From Balneolales bacterium (lineage in GTDB: Bacteria; Bacteroidota; Rhodothermia; Balneolales; Natronogracilivirgulaceae), in contig SKNT01000129.1 of assembly GCA_007120385.1 (NCBI GenBank), positions 1 to 43,081 of the forward strand: 43,081 bases of DNA, read 5' to 3'. Shown in pieces: positions 7,597 to 16,346 of this stretch (within the stretch, counting starts at the first letter, position 1; each line of letters starts with the position of its first letter). The notes under the pieces are model-generated. The model did no database searches, was not told the origin of the DNA, and was given only the letters and a program-made list of their open reading frames with translations. Both the position numbers and the translations under genes were made by a program.

Positions 7597-8697
7597 ATGT
7601 CCGATAATGAACGCAGAAAAGCAATAGACCTGGCGGTTGGCCAGATCGAAAAACAGTACGGCAAGGGGACCATTATGCGCCTGGGCGATCAACCCATTGA
7701 AAACATACCTTGCATTTCCACCGGGTCGTTGATGGTGGATCATGTGTTGGGCGTAGGGGGTATTCCCCGTGGACGTGTAACTGAGATATACGGGCCGGAG
7801 TCAAGTGGAAAGACAACGCTGGCCCTGCATGTCATTGCCGAGGCGCAGAAAGCGGGAGGACACGCGGCGCTTATTGATGCCGAGCACGCTTTTGACCCCA
7901 AATATGGCAAGGCATTGGGAATCAAAATCGACGAGTTGCTCATATCGCAGCCCGACAGTGGGGAGCAGGCACTGGAAATTACCGAAACCCTGATCCGATC
8001 GGCGGCACTTGACATCGTTGTCATTGACTCTGTTGCTGCGCTTGTACCCCGGGCCGAGCTTGATGGCGAGATGGGTGACGCCCAGGTCGGCTTGCAGGCC
8101 CGCCTCATGTCACAAGCTCTTCGAAAGTTGACCGGTGTTGTTAACCGCACACATACGGCTGTGATCTTCATTAATCAGCTCCGCGAAAAGATTGGTGTGA
8201 TGTTCGGCAATCCGGAAACCACCACAGGCGGCAAGGCGCTCAAGTTCTATTCTTCAGTGCGCATCGATATCCGACGGATCGGGGCCATAAAGCGTGGTGA
8301 GGAGGTGGTCGGCAACCGCACCAAGGTGAAGGTGGTAAAAAACAAAGTTGCTCCACCGTTTAAGACCTGCGAGTTCAATATCATGTATGGCCAGGGGATT
8401 TCACGTATAGCCGAGCTTCTGGATCTTGCTGTTCAATTTGATATTGTGGAGAAACGCGGAAGCTGGTACCGGTACAACGGCGAACCAATTGGACAGGGAA
8501 CCGATTCGGCCATGCAATTCCTGCAGGAAGATCCCAAACTGAGTGCCGAAATCGAGGATATCGTCCGCCGCAAACTGTTGCCGGACCACTACCCCGACAA
8601 CGGTATGGATTCGGCTCCTAAAGCAGCCTCCGGAAAAAAATCCGCTGTAAAAGTCACTGCTGAAACGGCAGGAAGCAATAGTGAGGCGGATGACTGA
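7597..8697 (+). CDS. recA: Recombinase A
   Basis: ATP-dependent DNA strand exchange protein for homologous recombination and co-protease for SOS induction; cytosolic filament on single-stranded DNA. The 366-residue length is normal. Walker A is GPESSGKTT (66-74), Walker B LDIVVIDS (about 138-145), and the DNA-binding loop L2 region [16 protein letters not shown] starts near 203. The C-terminal tail is acidic and variable as usual. An AGGAG lies about 10 bp before the ATG, one of the few clear Shine-Dalgarno sites in the window. recX follows after 49 bp. Confidence 0.99.
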   Translation: MSDNERRKAIDLAVGQIEKQYGKGTIMRLGDQPIENIPCISTGSLMVDHVLGVGGIPRGRVTEIYGPESSGKTTLALHVIAEAQKAGGHAALIDAEHAFDPKYGKALGIKIDELLISQPDSGEQALEITETLIRSAALDIVVIDSVAALVPRAELDGEMGDAQVGLQARLMSQALRKLTGVVNRTHTAVIFINQLREKIGVMFGNPETTTGGKALKFYSSVRIDIRRIGAIKRGEEVVGNRTKVKVVKNKVAPPFKTCEFNIMYGQGISRIAELLDLAVQFDIVEKRGSWYRYNGEPIGQGTDSAMQFLQEDPKLSAEIEDIVRRKLLPDHYPDNGMDSAPKAASGKKSAVKVTAETAGSNSEADD

Positions 8698-8746
8698 GTG
8701 GATAGTAAACACGCATTCCGGCAGACAGCAATAACCGGATACCAGA

Positions 8747-9421
8747 ATGGATGACCCGGGTCTTTCGCTTCCAGGGCGCTGTACGGATATAGTCCCCCAG
8801 AAAAGAAAAAAGGACAGGGTCTCTCTGTTCGTTGAGGGATCCTTTCTTGACGGATTTCATCGGGAAGTGATATATAAGGCCGGCATATCCCGGGGTGACG
8901 TGATTACGCCTGAGCGCTACAGGGAACTCACACAACTGGACAGGAGGCATCAGCTCAACGAGCAAATCTTCCGCTGGTTGGCAGTACGAAATCATGCTGC
9001 CGGTGAAATTGTCAAAAAAAGCAATGCCAAGGGGTTCTCTACAGAAGAGGCCCGGCAGGCACTTGTTCCTTTTATTGAAAAGGGATATCTGAATGACAAA
9101 AAGTTTGCCGAAACCTTCACCCGGGAAAAAAATGAGCATTACGGCTGGGGACCTGCAAAAATTCGGCAGGCCTTAGCCCAAAAAGGAGTAAAAAAACAGT
9201 ATATTGATTTGGCCCTTGAGAATACCTTCACGGAAAACCAGCTCATTGATGCTCTGGCAGATGCCGCCCGGAGTGCCGCAAAGCGGCTGATGAGAACGGA
9301 GCCGGGGTTAAAACGCAAGAAAAAACTTGCCGACTTTCTCATTCGAAGAGGATTTCCCGGGCACATAGTAATGGAAAAAAGCGATGAACTGTTAAAAAAG
9401 CTGGAGAATGAAGAGCTTTAA
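8747..9421 (+). CDS. recX: RecA regulatory protein RecX
   Basis: A 224-residue, mostly helical protein that binds and restrains the RecA filament. Repeated three-helix units are visible: RRHQLNEQIFRWLAVRNHAA, ARQALVPFIEKGYLNDKKFA, EHYGWGPAKIRQALAQKGV. The IVPQKRKKDRVSLFVEG N terminus (about residues 15-31) is typical of longer RecX proteins. Position directly after recA supports the call. Its 3' end overlaps the next gene by 14 bp. Confidence 0.93.
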   Translation: MDDPGLSLPGRCTDIVPQKRKKDRVSLFVEGSFLDGFHREVIYKAGISRGDVITPERYRELTQLDRRHQLNEQIFRWLAVRNHAAGEIVKKSNAKGFSTEEARQALVPFIEKGYLNDKKFAETFTREKNEHYGWGPAKIRQALAQKGVKKQYIDLALENTFTENQLIDALADAARSAAKRLMRTEPGLKRKKKLADFLIRRGFPGHIVMEKSDELLKKLENEEL

Positions 9422-10478
9422 TATCGAACGTTTTATTCGATTTCTTATAGGACTTGCCATTGTCCTGCTGATTCTGTTCGTTCTCTATCGTTTTTTCGTT
9501 CTGGTTCTTTATGCGCTGATAGCCCTGGTTTTTTCCTACATACTCAATCCTTTTGTAAACCGCATGCAGGCGGTCGGACTGAACCGGACCCTGGCTGTCA
9601 GTCTTGTTCTATCCACCCTGGTTTTGCTGCTTGTATGGTTTTCAAGCACCATTCTTCCCGCTATTGCCGGGCAGGTCATAATGCTGGGGCAGCAGCTCAA
9701 TATCGATGCCGTACTGGCAGTCAGCGCCGAGATCGAGGAACAGATCCTGCGGAGGGTTCCGTTTCTGCCCGAAGGTTTTTTGCGTGACAACGTACCGGGC
9801 GCCGTAGAAGTCCTTTTCCAGACGGATGACATTTCCCGCACGGTCAACAATATCCTGGGCATTTTCGCAAACATTTTCTGGGCTTTCATTGTAGTTCCTT
9901 TTGCTACCTTCTTCATCCTCAAGGACGGTGCCCGTCTCCGTCGCAATGTCCTTGAAGCTGTTCCCAACAAGTATTTCGAAAGCGTTCTGACCGGAATCGA
10001 GAAAGTTGAAAAAAGACTGATCACCTATTTTAAAAGTGTCGGATTGCAAAGCATTATCATTGCCACAACGGCAACCATTATGCTGAGTTTTGCCGGATTG
10101 AACAACGCCTTGTCTGTCGGCATCGCTGTCGGGGTTTTCAATATCATACCCTATTTCGGGCCGATCATCGGTTATTTTCTGTCAATCATCGTTTCCATTC
10201 TTGAGACAGGTGACTTCTCGCTGGTCATTTATGTCCTGATCGCCATTCTAATCACCCAGATCATTGATGTCAGCATTATACAGCCGACACTGTTCTCGAG
10301 ATCAGCCAATCTGCATCCACTCGTAATACTTTTTGTTGTAATGACCGGCGCTGAACTGGCCGGCATCTTCGGAATGCTGGTTGCTGTTCCCATTACCGCC
10401 ACTATTGTCATCACAGTCATGCAGATCAGATGGAGTATAGATAACTACAAGATATTCAGCCCAGTAGAACAGAAGTAA
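9408..10478 (+). CDS. AI-2E family (PerM/YdiK-like) membrane permease
   Basis: A 356-residue inner-membrane protein with about eight hydrophobic segments and the family architecture: two N-terminal helices, a long extracytoplasmic/cytoplasmic stretch (about 85-160), then a conserved second half. Family motifs include FATFFILKDG near residue 165 and VGVFNIIPYFGPIIGY near 240-255. The late motif is the QIIDVSIIQPTLFSRSANLHP stretch near 284-304. Members were linked to autoinducer-2 export or to Na+/H+ exchange, so the substrate is open. It starts inside the end of recX, with GGAG 4 bp before the ATG, suggesting translational coupling. Confidence 0.88.
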   Translation: MKSFNIERFIRFLIGLAIVLLILFVLYRFFVLVLYALIALVFSYILNPFVNRMQAVGLNRTLAVSLVLSTLVLLLVWFSSTILPAIAGQVIMLGQQLNIDAVLAVSAEIEEQILRRVPFLPEGFLRDNVPGAVEVLFQTDDISRTVNNILGIFANIFWAFIVVPFATFFILKDGARLRRNVLEAVPNKYFESVLTGIEKVEKRLITYFKSVGLQSIIIATTATIMLSFAGLNNALSVGIAVGVFNIIPYFGPIIGYFLSIIVSILETGDFSLVIYVLIAILITQIIDVSIIQPTLFSRSANLHPLVILFVVMTGAELAGIFGMLVAVPITATIVITVMQIRWSIDNYKIFSPVEQK

Positions 10479-10493
10479 ATAATATTGATTCCC

Positions 10494-11417
10494 ATGATAA
10501 AACTAAGACCTTTGCCAGATAACGGAATTATTGGAATCATGGCACCGTCCTCACCCATTGAACCCGTCAGACTAGAGAAAGGTGTTGCGTACTTTGAAAA
10601 GCGGGGATACCGTGTTGTCGTCAAACCAAGCTGCCATACCCGGGACAACTACCTTGCTGGGAGTGCCGTTGACCGTGCTTCGGAATTGATGCAGCTGGTC
10701 AACGATCCGGATGTTGATCTGATCTTTTTCGCACGCGGTGGGTTTGGAAGCAGCGCCATGCTGCCGTTGCTTGATTTTAACGCCATAAAATCTGCCAGGA
10801 AGCTGATGATAGGATACAGTGACATAACGGCTCTGGAGTGGGGAATCTATGCGCAAACAGGCATTCCGTCCCTTTCCACGGGAATGCCGGCAACCGATTT
10901 CTATACGGATCCCGTACATCCCGATTTTGAAAAGGCGTTCTGGGATTTCATGCGAACCGGGAAAGTTGATTACAGTCTCACGGTACCGGCCAGTCTGTCC
11001 AGTGGTGAGGTCCGTGGCCTTGCCATGCCGGGAACACTATCCGTAGCCGCCAAGCTGGCAGGTTCCCCGTACTTTCCGGATCTGACAAACACCATCCCGA
11101 TATTGGAAGACGTTGGTGAGCCACGGCACAAAACCGAAGGATATCTCTGGCAGGCAAAACTGGCTGGATGGTTTGAAGCGGCCAGCGCTGTCATGTTCGG
11201 GTCCTTCTCACCGCCGGATGAGGAGACCTTTGACGACGTTCCATCCATGGACAAGGTGTTGAACCGGCTTCTGAAGAACACGAAACTGCCCGTTGTTCGG
11301 GATGTTCCCTATGGACACATCGACCACAAACTCCCCTTCCCGTTGGGGGTTGAATTGTCTGTGTCATTTGGCAAAACAGTTAGAATAACCAGCACCGACA
11401 CTATTTTTGATTCTTGA
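10494..11417 (+). CDS. ldcA: Peptidase family S66, LD-carboxypeptidase-like
   Basis: About 307 residues. S66 enzymes remove the terminal D-Ala from murein tetrapeptides during wall recycling, or detoxify microcin C-type nucleotide peptides. The nucleophile is Ser109 in MIGYSD. The expected partners are Glu205 (ILEDVGEP) and His275 (VPYGHIDHK). FFARGGFGSS (78-87) is the conserved substrate-pocket region. No signal peptide is seen, so it acts in the cytosol. I used the ATG at 10494, 15 bp after the permease stop; a TTG three codons upstream is possible. Its TGA overlaps the TTG start of purN. The gene symbol reflects the family, not a proven substrate. Confidence 0.85.
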   Translation: MIKLRPLPDNGIIGIMAPSSPIEPVRLEKGVAYFEKRGYRVVVKPSCHTRDNYLAGSAVDRASELMQLVNDPDVDLIFFARGGFGSSAMLPLLDFNAIKSARKLMIGYSDITALEWGIYAQTGIPSLSTGMPATDFYTDPVHPDFEKAFWDFMRTGKVDYSLTVPASLSSGEVRGLAMPGTLSVAAKLAGSPYFPDLTNTIPILEDVGEPRHKTEGYLWQAKLAGWFEAASAVMFGSFSPPDEETFDDVPSMDKVLNRLLKNTKLPVVRDVPYGHIDHKLPFPLGVELSVSFGKTVRITSTDTIFDS

Positions 11418-12004
11418 AAACAAAGAACATTGTCGTTTTTGCTTCCGGCACAGGTTCCAATTTCAAGGCGCTCCACCAGGCTGCTCTGAAAAGGGAGATA
11501 CCTGCACGGATCACTGCCCTGATCAGTGACAACCCGGATGCCGGGGCCTTGCGCTATGCCCGTGAACACGGTATCCGTGAACACATCGTCTCGCCAACCG
11601 ATTACGAGGATTCCACCGGATATGTCCAAAAACTGCGTGAGATCCTTGGCAGTGAATCACCTGATCTTATCGTCCTTGCCGGATACCTGAAAAAAATCCC
11701 GAATGAAATTGTAGATTTGTACAAACGCAGGATCATCAACATACATCCTGCGCTTTTACCAAAGTATGGTGGCAAGGGCTGGTACGGCATGCGGGTTCAC
11801 CGCGCTGTTATTGAAAACGGGGACCAGGAGTCGGGCTGCACGGTTCATTATGTTACCAGGGTTTATGATGAGGGTCCCGTCATAGCGCAGGTGAAAGTCC
11901 CTGTGAGAAAGGATGACACGGCCGAAACACTGGCGGCGCGGGTATTGAAGCAGGAACACCTGCTGTATCCGAAAGTGGTGCGGTTCCTGCTGTCACACAG
12001 CTGA
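11414..12004 (+). CDS. purN: Phosphoribosylglycinamide formyltransferase
   Basis: Transfers the formyl group from 10-formyltetrahydrofolate to GAR, third step of de novo purine synthesis. The 196-residue protein has the phosphate loop SGTGSNF (11-17) and the catalytic set Asn109, His111 (INIHPALLP) and Asp152 (VYDEGP). The start is TTG at 11414, overlapping the preceding stop as TTGA; no ATG exists before the conserved KNIVVFASGTGSN stretch. This coupling to an S66 peptidase gene is unusual metabolically. purH follows after a 176-bp gap that includes a 12-bp palindrome. Confidence 0.95.
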   Translation: MKTKNIVVFASGTGSNFKALHQAALKREIPARITALISDNPDAGALRYAREHGIREHIVSPTDYEDSTGYVQKLREILGSESPDLIVLAGYLKKIPNEIVDLYKRRIINIHPALLPKYGGKGWYGMRVHRAVIENGDQESGCTVHYVTRVYDEGPVIAQVKVPVRKDDTAETLAARVLKQEHLLYPKVVRFLLSHS

Positions 12005-12124
12005 GAACTGCCATGTAAAAGTGGTTTCCCGCATGATCATGAAGCCGCAGGCCAGTAATCGCCGGCCGCAAACTAAAGCCTTAATGTGAAGACACGACGC
12101 TTTTTATGGTGTAATGACCAGCCG

Positions 12125-12136
12125 TTATTCGAATAA
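12125..12136. promoter_or_regulatory. 12-bp perfect palindrome upstream of purH
   Basis: TTATTCGAATAA is fully self-complementary and lies about 45 bp before the purH ATG. It could be an operator for a dimeric regulator or chance in an AT-rich leader. The remaining purN-purH gap shows no gene and no strong terminator. Confidence 0.3.
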
Positions 12137-12180
12137 TATCCGGATTCATTAAATCAAACAATCAAAGAACTGCAAGAATC

Positions 12181-13806
12181 ATGACCTCAGATTTCCCGAA
12201 GGAGCTCCAGGACGTAGCCGTTACGCGGGCACTGATATCCGTATCCGACAAGTCCGGCGTACCGGAACTCGTACAGCGTCTCCACAATGCCGGCATACAG
12301 ATCATATCCACCGGTGGGACCGCCCGCTTGATCCGCGAATCCGGTATTCCTGTGACCGATGTCTCCGAGATAACCGGGTTTCCCGAATGCCTGGATGGTC
12401 GTGTCAAAACACTACACCCCAAAATTCATGGCGGCCTGCTGGCCCGTCCCGGAAAGGAAGAGCATGCCCGAACACTTGAAGAGCTCGGCATACACCCAGT
12501 CCAGCTGGTAGTTGTTAACCTCTACCCCTTTCAGGAAGCTGTAAAAGACCGGCCGGGAGACGCCGAACATGCCATAGAGAACATCGATATTGGCGGACCG
12601 GCCATGGTTCGGGCTTCGGCAAAGAACTTCGAGAATGTATGTGTGGTCACTGATCCGGATCAGTACCCTGAACTGATCGATGAAATAAGTCAAAATAACG
12701 GGAAAATCAGAGGAGTCCTGCGCGCCAGGTTTGCCGTCCGGGCGTTTCAACTGACCGCTTCCTATGACAATGCCATTTCCGGGTCACTTGAAAAACTGCT
12801 TCAGGCATCTGGTCTCACCGCAGTCAGCATGGAGCTGCATCATGGAGACGAAGATGCGAAACCTTTTATCCCCTCCATGCTGGACATCCACTCACCGGTT
12901 TACCGGAAGCTTCGCTACGGGGAAAACCCCCATCAGCCTGCGGCCATCTACGGGAATCCTGAGCACTTCATCGACTGCTTTCACGGCAAGGAGCTGAGTT
13001 ACAACAACTATCTGGATATTGATGCGGCTCTGAATCTAGGGGCCGACTTCCGGCAAAACGACGCTTCGCTGTGTGCCATTTTCAAGCACAGTCTTCCTTG
13101 CGGTGTGGCCTTGGCGAAAAGTGGCGGAAAGTCATGGGAAAAAGCATTCTCAACAGACACCACCTCTCCGTTTGGCGGCATCGTGCTGTTCAACCGTACC
13201 GTTGACGGTGCAACAGCCCGGGAGGTTGACCGTGTCTTTACTGAAATCATCCTTGCACCTGATTTCACAGAAGAGGCCCTGGATCTGTTGACACGCAAAT
13301 CCAACCGGAGACTCATCCGGATACTGGCATGGCCGGAAGGAAGCGCCCCCCAGGTGCGGTCTGTTGTTGGCGGATATCTCTGGCAGCATGCCGACAGCGG
13401 GCTATTCAACGAGAAACGTGAAGTAGTCACAAAGGTGCAACCGGACCGGGCGCAGATGGGCACCCTGGAATTCGCCTGGACCATTGCAAAACATGTCAAG
13501 TCGAATGCCATAGTCTATGCCCGTGACCAGCAAACCATTGGCATTGGGACGGGGCAGCCGAACCGGGTAAATGCATCGCGCATCGCTGCCCGGAATGCGG
13601 AGCTGTACGGACACAGGATGGAGGGGTGCGTGGTGGCATCGGACGCTTTTTTTCCATTTGCCGATGGACTTGAGGAGGCGGCCAAAGCGGGTGCAACGGC
13701 CGTAATCCAACCCGGTGGCAGTGTACGGGACGACGAGGTGATTGCAAAAGCCGATGAACTTGGAGTGGCAATGGTCTTCACTGGCACGAGGCATTTCAGG
13801 CATTGA
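12181..13806 (+). CDS. purH: Bifunctional AICAR transformylase / IMP cyclohydrolase
   Basis: Catalyses the last two steps of de novo IMP synthesis. The 541-residue protein is slightly longer than the E. coli enzyme. The N-terminal MGS-like cyclohydrolase domain shows STGGTAR (43-49), [11 protein letters not shown] (75-85) and VNLYPF (112-117). The transformylase domain begins around 200 with LRYGENPHQ (244-252), GKELSYNN (269-276) and the catalytic Lys302-His303 in FKHSLPCG. The C-terminal [10 protein letters not shown] motif is present. It follows purN and precedes the mre operon, separated by 147 bp. Confidence 0.98.
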   Translation: MTSDFPKELQDVAVTRALISVSDKSGVPELVQRLHNAGIQIISTGGTARLIRESGIPVTDVSEITGFPECLDGRVKTLHPKIHGGLLARPGKEEHARTLEELGIHPVQLVVVNLYPFQEAVKDRPGDAEHAIENIDIGGPAMVRASAKNFENVCVVTDPDQYPELIDEISQNNGKIRGVLRARFAVRAFQLTASYDNAISGSLEKLLQASGLTAVSMELHHGDEDAKPFIPSMLDIHSPVYRKLRYGENPHQPAAIYGNPEHFIDCFHGKELSYNNYLDIDAALNLGADFRQNDASLCAIFKHSLPCGVALAKSGGKSWEKAFSTDTTSPFGGIVLFNRTVDGATAREVDRVFTEIILAPDFTEEALDLLTRKSNRRLIRILAWPEGSAPQVRSVVGGYLWQHADSGLFNEKREVVTKVQPDRAQMGTLEFAWTIAKHVKSNAIVYARDQQTIGIGTGQPNRVNASRIAARNAELYGHRMEGCVVASDAFFPFADGLEEAAKAGATAVIQPGGSVRDDEVIAKADELGVAMVFTGTRHFRH

Positions 13807-13866
13807 TCCGCATGTCTGACAAAATCTCTCTTAACGACGCTTTTTTTCTGTTTTCGTCCAAAGAAA

Positions 13867-13898
13867 TTCGCAAAAGGCCGTTTAATATTGTAAATTTG
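13867..13898 (+). promoter_or_regulatory. Bacteroidota-type promoter candidate for the mreB operon
   Basis: A perfect TAnnTTTG element (TAAATTTG, 13891-13898) is preceded by TTCG (13867-13870, three of four) after 20 bp. It lies about 55 bp before the mreB ATG, in the only gap between purH and the five-gene shape operon. Confidence 0.45.
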
Positions 13899-13953
13899 GA
13901 AGCTATCATACACTCCTCCCCATTTGTTCACGTAATACCAGTTAAACACCTTT

Positions 13954-15021
13954 ATGCCGCAGTCCGAAGTATATAATAAAAAACCAGCCACGAGTCAGAA
14001 TAACGCAAAAGGCGGGTTGTTCGACTGGCTGTACACGGATATCGCCATTGATTTGGGTACTGCCAACACCCTCATATATGCCCGGAACCAGGGCATTGTA
14101 CTCAACGAGCCTTCCATAGTTGCACTTAACTTGGAGAACCAGGCTGTTGCAATCGGACACGAAGCCCGTCTGATGCACGAAAAAACCCACAAGAAAATCC
14201 GGACGGTCCGGCCTCTCCGTGACGGTGTCATTGCAGACTTCGAGGTTGCGGAACACATGATCAGGGGTATGATCAAGAAAGTCAAGGTTCGCTGGTACTC
14301 GTCCACCCGCAAAATGGTAGTTTGCGTTCCAAGCGGCATTACCGAAGTTGAGAAACGCGCTGTCAGGGACAGTGCCGAACATGCCGGGGCCAAGGAAGTC
14401 TATCTTGTGGATGAGCCGATGGCCGCGGCCATCGGAATCGGGCTGGATGTGCACGAACCGGTTGGCAACATGATTGTTGATATCGGCGGCGGCACTACGG
14501 AAATTGCTGTTATCGCATTATCCGGTATCGTATATTCGCAGTCGGTCAGATTGGGTGGGGACGAGCTTAACGAGGACATCATCAACTATTTCCGGCGAAA
14601 TCACAACCTGCTTATAGGCGAGCGTACTGCAGAGCAGGTCAAGTGTCTGATTGGATCCGCAGCGCCACTGGATGAAGAACTCGAACTTACGGTCAAAGGT
14701 CGTGACCTGGTGAACGGCGTACCACGCACACGCATCGTAACCTCAAAAGATATACGCGAGGCCATATCTGAATCCGTGAACACCATTGTCGAGTCGGTGA
14801 CCAAATCACTTGAGCAGACTCCCCCCGAGTTGTCCGCCGATATCCTGGATCGCGGAATTTTCCTGACGGGTGGCGGAGCACTGCTGATGAACCTCGACAA
14901 GCTGATCATGGAAACCACAGATCTTCCGGTACATATTGCCGAGGATCCGCTGACCGCCGTGGTCCGGGGTACCGGCAAGGTGCTTGAAGATCTGGAATAC
15001 TACCGGGCGATTCTAACCTGA
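13954..15021 (+). CDS. mreB: Rod-shape determining protein MreB
   Basis: Bacterial actin that forms membrane-associated filaments and guides lateral wall synthesis. The 355-residue protein shows the phosphate-1 loop [11 protein letters not shown] (30-40), phosphate-2 region [15 protein letters not shown] (about 172-186) and adenosine motif LTGGGALL near 307. The membrane-binding N terminus appears as [10 protein letters not shown] after an extension of about 20 polar residues that many MreBs lack. First gene of the mreBCD-mrdA-rodA operon. Confidence 0.98.
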   Translation: MPQSEVYNKKPATSQNNAKGGLFDWLYTDIAIDLGTANTLIYARNQGIVLNEPSIVALNLENQAVAIGHEARLMHEKTHKKIRTVRPLRDGVIADFEVAEHMIRGMIKKVKVRWYSSTRKMVVCVPSGITEVEKRAVRDSAEHAGAKEVYLVDEPMAAAIGIGLDVHEPVGNMIVDIGGGTTEIAVIALSGIVYSQSVRLGGDELNEDIINYFRRNHNLLIGERTAEQVKCLIGSAAPLDEELELTVKGRDLVNGVPRTRIVTSKDIREAISESVNTIVESVTKSLEQTPPELSADILDRGIFLTGGGALLMNLDKLIMETTDLPVHIAEDPLTAVVRGTGKVLEDLEYYRAILT

Positions 15022-15036
15022 CAGAATGTTACCTGA

Positions 15037-15879
15037 ATGCAGTTTTCACTCCGCAAGACGGATGACGTACGGGACCATGTACTCACCGTACTGTTCCTGC
15101 TGATCGCTTTTTTCCTCATGGTGTTTCGCCATGACGGCGGACTGCAATCTGTTCGCAAGGTATCGATCCTTGCCATGAGTTATATTGAGCAACCGCTCTC
15201 CCAGGTCAGGGTCTATCGCAGCGCCCTTCAAACGAACGAGCAGCTGGGCAAACAGAACGTTCTCCTTCAGGATGAGCTCAGCCGCCTGCGGTCCGCGCGG
15301 GAAGAAAACCGAGCCCTGCGAGATATGCTCGGCCTGCGTGACACGCTGGATCTGGATCTGATTCCGGTCAGGATTGTTGCCAAAAACCTGACGGGCATCA
15401 ACAATTCCTTCACCATCAACAAGGGCAGCAGCAACGGTGTGGAAGCGGGCATGCCGCTCATAACCCCGGATGGCCTTATTGGCCAGACGATCCTCTCCAG
15501 TTCGGGACACGCTCAGGTTATGCCCTATTTCAATCCATTGTTCCGGGTGAGCGCACGTGTGCAGGGCAACAGGGCATATGGCATTGTCTCATGGAGCACG
15601 GACCAGTCGAACAAGCTGCTGATGCAGTATGTGCCACAGACCATTGACGTCCCGGTAGGGTCGGTTGTAGAAACGTCCGGTTTCAGCAATCAGTTTCCAC
15701 CCGGAATACCCATCGGCACGGTCACCCTTACCAGGCCGGAGGAGGGCCGCGATACGCAGAAGATCTACATACGGCCTTTCGTCTCCCTGCACCAGGCAGC
15801 CGAGGCATTCATCGTCCGTTTTGAACCAGAGCCGGAAGTGGAAGAACTTCTGCTTCAATATGAGAGCCTGTTCCAATGA
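15037..15879 (+). CDS. mreC: Rod-shape determining protein MreC
   Basis: Periplasmic scaffold that activates PBP2-RodA. The 280-residue protein has one transmembrane helix (about residues 17-31), then a coiled coil (about 63-100, LGKQNVLLQDELSRLRSARE) and the double beta-barrel domain. The latter includes NNSFTINKGSSNGVEAGMPL near 126-145 and VETSGFSNQFPPGIPIGTV near 210-228. It begins 15 bp after mreB and overlaps mreD by ATGA. Confidence 0.95.
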   Translation: MQFSLRKTDDVRDHVLTVLFLLIAFFLMVFRHDGGLQSVRKVSILAMSYIEQPLSQVRVYRSALQTNEQLGKQNVLLQDELSRLRSAREENRALRDMLGLRDTLDLDLIPVRIVAKNLTGINNSFTINKGSSNGVEAGMPLITPDGLIGQTILSSSGHAQVMPYFNPLFRVSARVQGNRAYGIVSWSTDQSNKLLMQYVPQTIDVPVGSVVETSGFSNQFPPGIPIGTVTLTRPEEGRDTQKIYIRPFVSLHQAAEAFIVRFEPEPEVEELLLQYESLFQ

Positions 15880-16346
15880 AATCAGAACTGTTGAAATTCG
15901 GGCTAATCGGGTTGGCAGCAGTCCTGTTGCAGATGCTTATATTCAATCATCTCAGCTACGGACCCATACAGGCAGACATTACCCTGGTTGCCCTTATCTG
16001 GGTCATTGCCACGCAGAATCGCACCACTGCCATACTGTTTGCAGCTTTTGTCGGCCTGATGTCCGACTTTTTCCTTGATTACTGGGGGCTGCATCTCATG
16101 GCCAAGCCGCTGACCACCCTGATTGTATATAAATTTGTTCCTCGTGTGGAAGAAACCCGGCTTTTTTTTACACAAGTTTTTCTCATATTACTGGGGATAT
16201 CCCTTGTCCACAATTTCTTTTTCCTGATTGCTGCGTTCTTTGCGCAAATCTATCAGGCAGGCCCCGTTTTCCTGCAAATAATGATCGGCAGCAGTTTGAT
16301 GACCGCAATAACCGGCAGCATTATTCACATATTGCGTGACAATTAA
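15876..16346 (+). CDS. mreD: Rod-shape determining protein MreD
   Basis: A 156-residue membrane protein with five or so hydrophobic helices and few polar residues, matching MreD in size and position between mreC and the PBP2 gene. It contains the typical GLMSDFFLDYWGLHLMAK stretch near residues 55-73. ATGA overlap with mreC and immediate abutment of the next ATG (TAAATG) show tight translational coupling. Primary sequence is poorly conserved in this family, so context carries much of the call. Confidence 0.9.
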   Translation: MKSELLKFGLIGLAAVLLQMLIFNHLSYGPIQADITLVALIWVIATQNRTTAILFAAFVGLMSDFFLDYWGLHLMAKPLTTLIVYKFVPRVEETRLFFTQVFLILLGISLVHNFFFLIAAFFAQIYQAGPVFLQIMIGSSLMTAITGSIIHILRDN

